Shown piece after piece: positions 37,013 to 48,851 of a stretch of DNA of 64,000 nt; within the stretch, counting starts at the first letter, position 1; each line of letters opens with the position of its first letter. Location of the stretch: positions 44,988,292-45,052,291 of the forward strand of contig OX359267.1 in NCBI GenBank assembly GCA_947179155.2, in the 5' to 3' direction. The notes under the pieces are model-generated. The model had not been told where the DNA came from. It did not search any database and saw nothing but the letters and a program-made list of their open reading frames with translations. A program made the position numbers and the translations under genes. Source of the stretch: Hedera helix (Eukaryota > Streptophyta > Magnoliopsida > Apiales > Araliaceae).

Positions 37013-39749
37013 TATTTATAACAATTAGTCATAATAATTGAATTGATAAAGTTATTTGTTTATAATATAAAGTTAGGTGATTATTAGGTGATATGAAATG
37101 AATGGTGTAGATTAAAGTGTGAATTATTGTTGAATAATTGAATTGATTTGTTTATAATATAAAGTTAGGTGATTATTAGGTGATATGAAATGAATGGTGT
37201 AGATTAAAGTGTGAATTATTGTTGAATAATTAAATTGATTTGTTTATAATATAAAGTTAGGTGATTATTAGGTGATATGAAATGAATGGTGTAGATTAAA
37301 GATAATATAATATTTGAAATGGATGGTGTAGATTAAAAGATGATCTTTAAATGAATGGTTTAGATTAAATGAATGATAAGATTTTTGGCTATAAATAGAA
37401 GCCTTAACTTAAGGATTTTTCATAAACTTCCTTACTTGTTCTTTCTTTCTCTCTCTAAATACTTTTTGTGTAAGTTCTCTCTAAGTGTTCTTAAGTCATT
37501 CCTAGTTTTGAAATCTTTTGCATTCTTCTTTGAATTCCCGAGTGGAATTTTCTTATGTACAGTAACTCTTTTGAAAAATCGTAGTAAATTCATTATTTGT
37601 CAGAATTTAATGAATTAAAAGCATGTCTCTTCAGTTTTTCGTCCTCTACAACTTTGAAGAAGGAAGAAAAGTCATCTGAAATCATCTTCATGCCTTAAAA
37701 TACTAAAAACCGTAACCTATTCTGATTTTCGTCACTATTTTCAGTCTTAGTTTTGAAAATTCATAACTCATTCATATTAACTCCGAATTGAGTTATTCTT
37801 GAGTCTATGCCGTCTATCTTTCCGAGAGTAACATTATTTTAAAAGCATAAAGAGATTTTAAAAACTCTAGAAGACTCAAAAGTCAGATTCCTTACTGCTA
37901 CAAACAAGGAAGGATTTGTTCGGCTATAAACTTGTTTCACAATATCAAGGTAAGGAATATCATTCTTTTCACACTCTTAAATTTATTACGGTAAGGAATA
38001 TCATTCTTTTCACACTCTTAAATTTATTACGGTAAGGGGTATCATTCTTTTCATCATCATAAATGGTATTATCTTCTTACTTGTAAGGAATATCATTTTC
38101 TTTCATATTCTATTATTCAAACTTACTACAGTAAGGAATATCATCTTCTTTCATATTCTATTATTCAAACTTACTACAGTAAGGAATGTCATCTTCTTTC
38201 ATCTTCTATTATTAAAACTTACTACGGTAAGGGATACCATCTTTTTCATCTTCCATTATTCAAACGTACTATGGTAAGGGATTATCATTATTTGATTCTC
38301 GATAATAATATTGTTTCTTCCTTACTCATAAGACGTGCATTTTATTCCATGTATTAAATTGTGGGAATAACCTTACGGAGCGGATTACCGCCTGTTGGTG
38401 AATAACCTTTCGTATTCATTCATTATTAATCTCTGAGAATAACCTTACGGAGCGGATTGCCGCCTGTTTGGTGAATAACTCTTTGTACTCAAATTCTATT
38501 AAATTGTGGGGATAACTTTACGGAGCGGATTGCCGCCTGTTGGTGAATAACCCTTTGTATTAATTTCCTTCACCTTTTGTTAATCAAACCTGCTACGGTA
38601 AGGGATATTATTTTCTTTCATACTCCTAAATCGAAATTTATTATGGAACTATTACTTCTATAATTCCTGAAAATATTATATGTTCCATAATAGTTGAACT
38701 TCATTATTTCAACTGAACCTTCCTATTTACGTGAACCTTTCTATTGAATTGTAACCGTTATTCTGAACTGTGGATCTTGAATATCATTTTTAAATTTCAC
38801 TCCACATCATGTTGACAATTTGGACATTATTTGAATCTGTACAAAGTAAACTTTCGATACTTATTGTTATCCTATTTCTTCTGTTCATCATTTATATCAT
38901 TCTAATCATCCAAAAATCAAGCTGTTGTGAATATCTGTGGCCGGGGGCACAGATGTGATATATTTGTTGAACAGATGATAGGTTAAAGGCGATATAATAG
39001 GTTAAAGGCGATACATCTGTTCGGTGTCTTTTATGGCACGTGGTGAATGTTCTCTTTGGCCCGTAGTGCAAAGATGAACTGTTGTTTGGTATGATTATGA
39101 CCAAAGGCTGAATCTGGTATAATCATGACCGTTGGTGCTATATTGAATATCTTTGGCCCGTAGTGCAAAGATGAACTGTTGATGTGCATGATTATGATCA
39201 GGAACTGTGAATTTATATTATCATGACTAATGGTATTTCAGATGATAAAAGTTGATGATGTTTTTACGAAAAAGAGAAGCGAGTGGACATTATAGTCTGC
39301 ATTATTCTTCTAATAGATTGCTCATTCCGCTGCTATTATTGATCTGAACATTGTTTAAGAATTTAACTGCAGTTTTTGATATAAACCTTGTATTCTATTG
39401 TATTCTATCAAGAACTCAACTGTTGAAGGCTAATGATAATTTATTCGTCATTATCTTAGTCATGATATTTCTTACTGGGCTATTTGAGCTCACCCTTTCT
39501 TTTGTTCCATTGTTTTTCAACAGGAGATGAAAACATAACAGGGTCTAGCCGGGGAATGGAGTGAGGGTCCGAGGAATAGTTATCATAGTCTTCACGTTTT
39601 GTAAAATAGTGTGGCAATAATAGTGAAGACTTAGTTGTGTATTATTATACACTGTATTGTTGTACGTTGTGCTTTGTTGTAATAATTTTGTTGTAGTCTT
39701 TTGACGACTCAAGTTTGGGCTGTGTGGGCCTAGATTTGGGGGCGTCACA
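37013..39749 (+). repeat. LARD 5' LTR, second part
   Basis: Resumes after the second TACTG (37008-37012) and matches 40971-43707. It holds the TATA box (37390-37397), about three units of an 80-90 bp AT-rich repeat (about 37063-37300), a run of GGTAAGGAATATCAT repeats (about 37947-38285) and three tandem GCGGATTGCCGCC units (about 38358-38560). Confidence 0.92.
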
Positions 39750-39751
39750 GT

Positions 39752-39763
39752 TGGTATCAGAGC
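39752..39763 (+). other. Primer-binding site of the LARD
   Basis: TGGTATCAGAGC two bases after the 5' LTR, a full match to the initiator tRNA-Met complement. Confidence 0.88.
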
Positions 39764-39910
39764 CATATAACGAAGAGCCCCGAGCCTCTCGCTGGTGACT
39801 TCCTAGGGAAAGGGGATGCACCGAAGCCAGACTCTCCGTAGGGGACGCCTATAGTACAGGTGGCAAACTGATAGGTACCATTGTGAGGTGCTGTCCCTAT
39901 GGTGGGATGA

Positions 39911-39932
39911 GCGTCACAGTTGGCATCAGAGC
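39911..39932 (+). other. Second LTR-end/PBS-like copy in the LARD leader
   Basis: GCGTCACAG followed by TTGGCATCAGAGC repeats the LTR end plus primer-binding site, 169 bp after the first PBS. From here on the leader matches the nested element's leader closely. The 147 bp between the two sites (39764-39910) has no match in the nested element. Confidence 0.8.
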
Positions 39933-40121
39933 TTAGGGATATGGTCTTTAATGGAGATCTGGGGTTAGAACTAGGAGGGGAGAGACGAATAGAATCAATC
40001 ACTAGTGTGTCCAACCTAAATTAGATTTTTTTTTTATCTAATGAATCGATTTGAATGTAGGAACAGGAAGTGATGAGTCAGTTTGTTTGAACTAACAATT
40101 ATTTTGTGACCACAGTTTAGT

Positions 40122-40208
40122 ATGACATCTAAAAATCAGGAGGATAACTATGAAATGCCCGGTACGTCAATTTCGGGGACGAAATTTCATAAGGAGGGGA
40201 GGTTGTAA
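40122..40208 (+). CDS. 28-codon gag-start/pol-end fusion micro-ORF of the LARD
   Basis: ATG 40122 opens 28 codons ending TAA 40206-40208, just inside the 3' LTR. The first 13 codons correspond to the Gag N-terminus of the nested element (NQE.NY.MP pattern) and the last 15 to the Pol C-terminus (GTSISGTKFHKEGRL). The rest of gag-pol is missing. The joint sits at or next to an ATG that occurs in frame in both parental places, so a microhomology or template-switch deletion explains it. The peptide has no domain and is probably not functional. Its last codons overlap the polypurine tract (40191-40203), which may be why this end was kept. Confidence 0.75.
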   Translation: MTSKNQEDNYEMPGTSISGTKFHKEGRL

Positions 40209-43200
40209 GACCCCGAATTTTATGAAATACAAAATTTAATTTTTTTTCATATATATATTTTTTGAAACAGTAAGTGGTTAAATTAACAAAATTGAAAGTT
40301 AAGGATGTTATGTGCAAATTTTATTTTGTCGGACAATATTCGCTTTGTCGGGGAATATTCGTTTGGTCGGGGAATATTCGTGCCGTACGACGGCGCCAAA
40401 ATAATAAATTATTGGTGGACCCCACAACGGAATATTTGTCGGATATAGAAAACGACATAAGTAACCTTTTTAAATAAAAATAGTCAACGGAACTGTTAAA
40501 ATACCGGTGATAAAATAATAGTAGCATACGGTAGTTTATGGTATTTTCTGTAGCACACGGTACTCTACAGTAACACACGGTATTGCATAGTGTCTCATAT
40601 TATTGGTCTGATAATTGACACCGTAACTGTTACGCATCATTTCATCGATAATTGTCACTGCATAATATTTTATATTATCAATTCAATAATTGTTGTTACA
40701 CAGTATTTTGCATTATTGATTTAATAATTGTCATTACACTGTATTTTATATCATTGAGTCAATAATTGTTGTTGCACTGTTTTTAAAATTATTGAACCTA
40801 ATAATTGTCACAGTAACATATGCACAGTAATTCACATTATTGAATCAATAATTGTCATTACACAGTAACGTATGCTTTATTTTACATTATTGTTATCTCT
40901 ATTATGATGTTATTTAAACAGTTGTATTTCATTAATTTATTGACTTGATATCTAAGAGCTAACTATACTGTATTTATAACAATTAGTCATAATAATTGAA
41001 TTGATAAAGTTATTTGTTTATAATATAAAGTTAGGTGATTATTAGGTGATATGAAATGAATGGTGTAGATTAAAGTGTGAATTATTGTTGAATAATTGAA
41101 TTGATTTGTTTATAATATAAAGTTAGGTGATTATTAGGTGATATGAAATGAATGGTGTAGATTAAAGTGTGAATTATTGTTGAATAATTAAATTGATTTG
41201 TTTATAATATAAAGTTAGGTGATTATTAGGTGATATGAAATGAATGGTGTAGATTAAAGATAATATAATATTTGAAATGGATGGTGTAGATTAAAAGATG
41301 ATCTTTAAATGAATGGTTTAGATTAAATGAATGATAAGATTTTTGGCTATAAATAGAAGCCTTAACTTAAGGATTTTTCATAAACTTCCTTACTTGTTCT
41401 TTCTTTCTCTCTCTAAATACTTTTTGTGTAAGTTCTCTCTAAGTGTTCTTAAGTCATTCCTAGTTTTGAAATCTTTTGCATTCTTCTTTGAATTCCCGAG
41501 TGGAATTTTCTTATGTACAGTAACTCTTTTGAAAAATCGTAGTAAATTCATTATTTGTCAGAATTTAATGAATTAAAAGCATGTCTCTTCAGTTTTTCGT
41601 CCTCTACAACTTTGAAGAAGGAAGAAAAGTCATCTGAAATCATCTTCATGCCTTAAAATACTAAAAACCGTAACCTATTCTGATTTTCGTCACTATTTTC
41701 AGTCTTAGTTTTGAAAATTCATAACTCATTCATATTAACTCCGAATTGAGTTATTCTTGAGTCTATGCCGTCTATCTTTCCGAGAGTAACATTATTTTAA
41801 AAGCATAAAGAGATTTTAAAAACTCTAGAAGACTCAAAAGTCAGATTCCTTACTGCTACAAACAAGGAAGGATTTGTTCGGCTATAAACTTGTTTCACAA
41901 TATCAAGGTAAGGAATATCATTCTTTTCACACTCTTAAATTTATTACGGTAAGGAATATCATTCTTTTCACACTCTTAAATTTATTACGGTAAGGGGTAT
42001 CATTCTTTTCATCATCATAAATGGTATTATCTTCTTACTTGTAAGGAATATCATTTTCTTTCATATTCTATTATTCAAACTTACTACAGTAAGGAATATC
42101 ATCTTCTTTCATATTCTATTATTCAAACTTACTACAGTAAGGAATGTCATCTTCTTTTATCTTCTATTATTAAAACTTACTACGGTAAGGGATACCATCT
42201 TTTTCATCTTCCATTATTCAAACGTACTATGGTAAGGGATTATCATTATTTGATTCTCGATAATAATATTGTTTCTTCCTTACTCATAAGACGTGCATTT
42301 TATTCCATGTATTAAATTGTGGGAATAACCTTACGGAGCGGATTACCGCCTGTTGGTGAATAACCTTTCGTATTCATTCATTATTAATCTCTGAGAATAA
42401 CCTTACGGAGCGGATTGCCGCCTGTTTGGTGAATAACTCTTTGTACTCAAATTCTATTAAATTGTGGGGATAACTTTACGGAGCGGATTGCCGCCTGTTG
42501 GTGAATAACCCTTTGTATTAATTTCCTTCACCTTTTGTTAATCAAACCTGCTACGGTAAGGGATATTATTTTCTTTCATACTCCTAAATCGAAATTTATT
42601 ATGGAACTATTACTTCTATAATTCCTGAAAATATTATATGTTCCATAATAGTTGAACTTCATTATTTCAACTGAACCTTCCTATTTACGTGAACCTTTCT
42701 ATTGAATTGTAACCGTTATTCTGAACTGTGGATCTTGAATATCATTTTTAAATTTCACTCCACATCATGTTGACAATTTGGACATTATTTGAATCTGTAC
42801 AAAGTAAACTTTCGATACTTATTGTTATCCTATTTCTTCTGTTCATCATTTATATCATTCTAATCATCCAAAAATCAAGCTGTTGTGAATATCTGTGGCC
42901 GGGGGCACAGATGTGATATATTTGTTGAACAGATGATAGGTTAAAGGCGATATAATAGGTTAAAGGCGATACATCTGTTCGGTGTCTTTTATGGCACGTG
43001 GTGAATGTTCTCTTTGGCCCGTAGTGCAAAGATGAACTGTTGTTTGGTATGATTATGACCAAAGGCTGAATCTGGTATAATCATGACCGTTGGTGCTATA
43101 TTGAATATCTTTGGCCCGTAGTGCAAAGATGAACTGTTGATGTGCATGATTATGATCAGGAACTGTGAATTTATATTATCATGACTAATGGTATTTCAGA

Positions 43201-43707
43201 TGATAAAAGTTGATGATGTTTTTACGAAAAAGAGAAGCGAGTGGACATTATAGTCTGCATTATTCTTCTAATAGATTGCTCATTCCGCTGCTATTATTGA
43301 TCTGAACATTGTTTAAGAATTTAACTGCAGTTTTTGATATAAACTTTGTATTCTATTGTATTCTATCAAGAACTCAACTGTTGAAGGCTAATGATAATTT
43401 ATTCGTCATTATCTTAGTCATGATATTTCTTACTGGGCTATTTGAGCTCACCCTTTCTTTTGTTCCATTGTTTTTCAACAGGAGATGAAAACATAACAGG
43501 GTCTAGCCGGGGAATGGAGTGAGGGTCCGAGGAATAGTTATCATAGTCTTCACGTTTTGTAAAATAGTGTGGCAATAATAGTGAAGACTTAGTTGTGTAT
43601 TATTATACACTGTATTGTTGTACGTTGTGCTTTGTTGTAATAATTTTGTTGTAGTCTTTTGACGACTCAAGTTTGGGCTGTGTGGGCCTAGATTTGGGGG
43701 CGTCACA
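40204..43707 (+). repeat. LARD 3' LTR
   Basis: 3504 bp, uninterrupted. Relative to the nested element's LTR it carries about 730 bp more between the TATA region and the GGTAAGGGATACCATC stretch (about 41465-42185). Outside that region the two LTR types align well. Ends GGCGTCACA at 43707, then TSD ATTTC. Confidence 0.93.
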
Positions 43708-43852
43708 ATTTCTTCCTTCGGTTTTAATCCCATTTTAGCCTAAACCTATGAAAGTAAAGTTTATTCTTTTTTAATCTATCCTCCGTAAATTTCAAGAAAC
43801 CATTTAGGGGTTAATTTATAATACTATCCCTATATTAAATATTAAGTACTAG

Positions 43853-44037
43853 TCTATTTTATAACTTTTTTGAGAATTAAATAATTTTTATATATAATTA
43901 GTTGTTAAAATTCTGTGATCAAATACCAAATATATAATAGCATAACAATTTGCAGAATTCAAAATAATCTAAATAAAAATAATAGTAATTGTTAAAATAT
44001 ATAATAATAGTAGTAAATTTTTATTTTGTACCCAATG
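43853..44037 (+). mobile_element. Helitron-like tract, flipped relative to its block
   Basis: Begins TCTATTTTATAACTTTTTTG and matches 9230-9420 in the same plus-strand orientation, although the DNA on both sides is inverted relative to copy B. The CTAG hairpin end is absent here. Confidence 0.5.
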
Positions 44038-44040
44038 TAA

Positions 44041-44725
44041 GACCATCTCTAACAGTCTCTTCAACTATTTTAGAATACTCAAATAAGTGAACCACATCAA
44101 AAAAATTATCTCCAACAGTTTCTTCAATCTTAGTTATTAAATCTGCAACCTCATTCTTTCTTTTCAGAACTGGTAAGTTGATTTTGCCTATTCAAAATAT
44201 TTATTTTATTTTGAGAAAATCAAAATCATATAAAAAATGTTAAAAACATTTATTTTGATTATATGATATGTCATACATTTATTTTCCTTTCGTGTTATGC
44301 ATCTTATACTGTGAAAGATGATTGTAAATAATATGACATTCGTTATCCGAATACAGGCCACAGTATTGAAAGGCCTAAAGAAAAACATTATCAAAGACTA
44401 TTTTCATTGAAAAGAGAATAAAATAATACACGAAAAGATAAAGACAAGAGAAAACAATACAACAAAAATGAATGTTTTAATTAAATATTAATTTTTAAAT
44501 ATAATTTATTTTCTAGAATGTTATCTTTTAAAAAAATGAATGTTATTAATTATTTCAAATGTTATCAATTATTATTGTTTTTAAGTCAAATACTGCATTA
44601 ATTGAATTGAAGAGACTGATGATGTATAAAATATTAAAGTAGCAAATAATACTCTTCAAATTATCACGTAGGTCAATAAACTTCAATTTGAAGAGTTTTT
44701 TTTGCTACTACTGTTGGATATGCTC
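44041..44725. mobile_element. PIF/Harbinger-type MITE
   Basis: Termini GACCATCTCTAACAGT and the inverse of GAGCATATCCAACAGT (12 of 16 matching). TAA target duplications lie at 44038-44040 and 44726-44728. 685 bp, no transposase. Copy B lacks it at the matching place, so it inserted after the block was duplicated. Confidence 0.75.
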
Positions 44726-46480
44726 TAAGTTTGTTATATTTTATAAAAGTCCATGATAATATCTTATCAATGCATTCAAGAAACTCGAAAAACGAAATAT
44801 ATGAAATTTTTTACCCATGTCTTTTTGTTTTTTCAAGTTTTATTTTTTGATTTATAAAGTTAGAGATATATTATTCATGAAATTTGAAAAAAGAAAAGAG
44901 ACATGGATATCTTATCAATGTTAAAATTTCCGCACCTATCATTCATAATTAAAAAAAATTAAAAAATTAATCCAACCAAACATTTATTATCTTTTCTAAT
45001 AAATTTCTAAAGGAAAGATATTAAGATTTTATACTCATTTTGACTAATTAGATAAAATATTTGTTATATTTTTAAATATATTTTTCATAAAACGTCAATT
45101 GAAAAGGAAGGGAGGAAACATCTTTTTAAAATTATGATTTAGGCAATAATATTGCATTCAAGAGCCAAATGAGGATACTACTACTATATAGAGATTAGTT
45201 GTACCAACTAGAAAATTAAATGTTAATCTAGAATTCAAAGCCGCATATTGAAAATTTTATTTTTATATAGAACAATTTATATATTTATTTGAAGTTTGTT
45301 ACAATTTCTTATGCTTATGAATTAAAGGTACAATGAACCCTAAAATGCAATATTCCCAAACAACACTGACAAAATAACAAGGAGATCTCAGGATTTTGAG
45401 CTCTCATATGACTGACTTAATGGAAAATCTTAAATGAAATTTTGGCGCCTTAATAAATCTTCAAATTTAGATTTTCTGTATTAGAAAAAGCCAGAATGTT
45501 GTCAAATTCAAATTAATAGATTGCTAATCCGTGTAAAGTACGAGCGTTTTATAAAATTTATATTTTTTAAATTATATTTTTTACGAAAATTAATATAAAT
45601 AAATGAATTATATTCGATTTTTGAATCTTTATTTTAATATATAGTATGCATTTTTATATTAACTAATAAATTCTATAACGTTAATTTAGAGTTGTTATTA
45701 ATTAATTTTTTATATATTAAATAATTTGAACTTAGGAGTAGTCTTTTCATATCAAGTAGTTTTTTAAATTATGTCATATACATATATAAAAAATAGAGTC
45801 TTTAAATTGACTCAGTAATGACTCGATAATAATTTATGATCAATTAAAATAATTTAATAAAATTATAAATTTTTTGGATAATATTTTTTAATGTCATGTT
45901 ATATATAATTATAGTTATTGATTCGGCTTAGATATGGAAGCAACTCAATTCAAACAAAACCGTTTTTATTTTAAGTTTTTGAACTTATTTCTAGACATTA
46001 ATATTATGGACCACAATTTTGTGTCATCAACAGAAAGAGCGTGACATAATGCAATGGTCTCAACTGTCCTTGCATACATCAACTTGTTTGCAGTACCTTT
46101 TACGCAAAAGTTTAAAATTTAATTTTGATATGAATTTATTTTAATTTTTGAATTAATAACGTCTCACTTATTAGTCTCTTTATTTGACAAAAAAAAGTTA
46201 TAATTAATTATTATTTTCTAATCAATTTGTGAAAATTTATATTTTAAAATAGATGTGAATTTATGTAATTTTGATTAATACAATAATTAATATCATAAAT
46301 TAATTAAAAACAAAAAAAAAATTTATTTTAAAAATTAAAATAAATTCATATCATAATTTTGATCTTTCAGGATTTGACAATTTAATTAAGATCAAAGTTA
46401 AACGGGCGCTTGCGTGTAACTCAAAATATTTTAGTTGTGTAGAGAAAAAAAGTTCGTGTTTGGCACTATGATCAAGTACT

Positions 46481-48218
46481 TAGTAGCAATGTTTAGAAAA
46501 TCGGGTCTGATCGGCGGTCCGATCGCGATTCGACCAGAATCGATCGGTTCTCTGATTCGATTGGCCCATAAAATCAATTTGACAGTGACCCGATCAAAAA
46601 TCACTTGATCACCGGTAAAATCGGTTAGTTGAACTTATTGACCTGATTTTTAAGTTTTTTTTTATAAAAATATTTTTACTAATATTATAATATTATTTTA
46701 ATATATTTTAGTTTATAAAAAATTATATATTTTAAAATATTAGTTAAAGCTTATATATCATTGTATATAATTTTAATTTAAAAAACAAGGTCACTGTAAT
46801 ATTATTGATTTTTTTTATAAAACAAAGAATAATAATCATCTAGAAAAAATAATTTGCTGGGCAAAACAAACAAACGGTTTCTATATCACACGACATCAAT
46901 AATAAATAATTAATTTTGAATAACTCATTAATTATTTTTGACTTTTTTAATTTTATTTTTATTATGTTGCATATGTGTACTTGTACACAATTCAAATATT
47001 ATTTATAATTTATTTTGATTCTTGACAAAATATTACTATATTACCCAACATTATTGTTTCTAAATAGTCCAATTATAAAAGACAAAATATTAGATATCAA
47101 TGATAAAATATAATAATTTTTTTCGATTCACGAATACTGAATACAATTAAGACAATTGTATTGTACAAATTCTAATTCAATCATATAAAAAGATATGGGA
47201 GCAACCTTTCGACAAATATATTGAATTGAAAGACAAAAAATATTTAATTTGAGTAAGACGAGTGAGAGACAAATAGAGTGATATTTTTTTTCTTTGTTTA
47301 TTTAATTCTAAATTCTTAAAAGAATTGCATTTGACTTTTATCTTTAGAGTAGTGTTATAGTGGACAGAGTTAGTAAACTTAATTAATTTTTGGTTGCTAT
47401 TAAGGAATGAGCTGGGTTAGATTTGGGTCACCCATAGGTTGAGCTGTTTTGGGTTGAGTCAAAATTTGGCTCAACCAAAAAGACTCAAATTTTATTGATA
47501 TTAAAAATATAAAAACTCATTGGATGGGTTAAACTGACTCACGGGCTTAATCTACTTTTGATAGGTCTATTCTTCATACATATACATATATAAAAGATAA
47601 GTAAGAATTAATAATAATTTCACCATTATTTATTTTATCTTTTCACAATATAAATTTTTACATAAATATTAATCTAATTTTGTCATATATTTATTGATTT
47701 ATATATTATTTTTCTGTTGAAATTAAACTCACTAATTTTGCACAAGTTTCAATGTAAGAGCAGGGTCGAGGAATTCAAGCACCCCGCACTCGATTGGGAA
47801 TCGACAAACCATTCCCGACTTTCCATCGCTAACCGCAACTGAGAAGGGATTTTGCACAATTTAATTGTAAGGATGTAAAATTCATGCCAATATATGTAAA
47901 TATATACATTTTTATTTAATTTAAAGTCGTAATCTTGTAGAACATCATACCGTAATTGTAATATTATAAAATAAATATATTTTTTATAATTCAAATTTAA
48001 TTATTTTACACTGTTATATGTATCATGATTCAAAACCTTAAATCAAATAAAAATTTAATTTTTTTCATACTTGCGTATTATTTTCGCATCCATAGGGTCA
48101 TATGGTTAGTAGTGGAGATAAAAATTATTTTGTATTTGAAGTAACCTTCGATAAATTATATTCAGTAATAAGCTCAATTTTAGAAACCTTTTATTCTCTA
48201 AATATCTACATATTAAAA

Positions 48219-48221
<3 letters not shown>
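46481..48221. other. Intergenic DNA with degraded transposon pieces
   Basis: No gene. About 46490-46660 starts with a GC-richer tract of repeated CGATC/GATCGG motifs, like the end of a hAT-type MITE. About 47400-47570 has repeated GGTTGAG/GGGTT motifs and their inverses, another MITE-like piece. Confidence 0.4.

Positions 48222-48313
<92 letters not shown>
48222..48313. repeat. Compound microsatellite (TA)n(GT)n
   Basis: About 58 bp of TA repeats followed by about 34 bp of GT repeats. Confidence 0.95.
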
Positions 48314-48314
<1 letters not shown>

Positions 48315-48851
48315 TTCATTTTCTTAAATAAACTTAATGATTCATTTTCCCAAGACCGATGGAGTACATTTTAAACAGTCCCAAGCTACTCGTTGTTTTA
48401 TACATTTTATTATTAAAATTATTTATAATATATACATATACTAATTCTTGTGTTCGGTAGTTGTGGTAATTTATTAAATTAAAATATTGAGTAATTATTT
48501 AATAGTCCTTATGTACCGTCACGTGGTGTCTTAGGTCAATTATATCTCTTTATTTTAGTGAGTTCATAATTACAAGTAATGAGATATGATTAAAATAAGA
48601 AAATATAATTGACTTAAAATACTACGTAACAGTTCTCTAAGACCCATGAATAATTTTTCCAATTCTAAAGAGGTGAAAAATGTGTGCAACTTCAACAAAT
48701 CCCCTCATTCCGACAGGAAAATACGTATTTTTGCTCATAGAATGCTTCTGGTTTGTGTATGCTATTTTGGAATGGGAAGTTTAATAAATATATGGATGCA
48801 TATATATACGTGTTTGTGGGTATATATTTAGTACTGGATGATGATTAATTA

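Larger units (their letters stand above)
25856..43707 (+). mobile_element. LARD-type non-autonomous Ty3/gypsy element (outer, split by a nested element)
   Basis: LTRs begin TGTAAGACCCCGAATTTTAT and end GGGGGCGTCACA. The 5' LTR is 25856-26622 plus 37013-39749, exactly 3504 bp once the insertion is removed; the 3' LTR is 40204-43707, also 3504 bp. Flanks ATTTA (25851-25855) and ATTTC (43708-43712) are the target duplication with one mismatch; the uninterrupted block copy reads ATTTC there. The interior is only 454 bp and has no protease, reverse transcriptase or integrase. LTR ends and leader match the nested autonomous element, so its proteins probably come from that family. I saw only about five differences between the two LTRs, so the insertion is recent. 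Confidence 0.92.
43708..46480 (-). repeat. Block copy C, proximal part (inverted)
   Basis: Inverse match of about 7474-9595, continuing on the far side of the retrotransposon nest at 25680-25855. The outer end is near ATCAAGTACT (46480). A PIF-type MITE (44041-44725) and a re-oriented Helitron-like tract (43853-44037) are inside. It is non-coding, and substitutions and small indels against copy B are frequent. Confidence 0.75.

Noticed and set aside
26624..43733. Frames of 70-83 codons at 26624-26827, 28044-28295, 34228-34440, 35657-35908, 37373-37618, 38892-39104, 39545-39766, 41331-41576, 42850-43062 and 43503-43733
   Set aside because: Again parts of the repeated LTRs or their borders, identical because the LTRs are identical.
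48102..48314. 70-codon frame ending in the (TA)n(GT)n array
   Set aside because: Low-complexity translation of a microsatellite.
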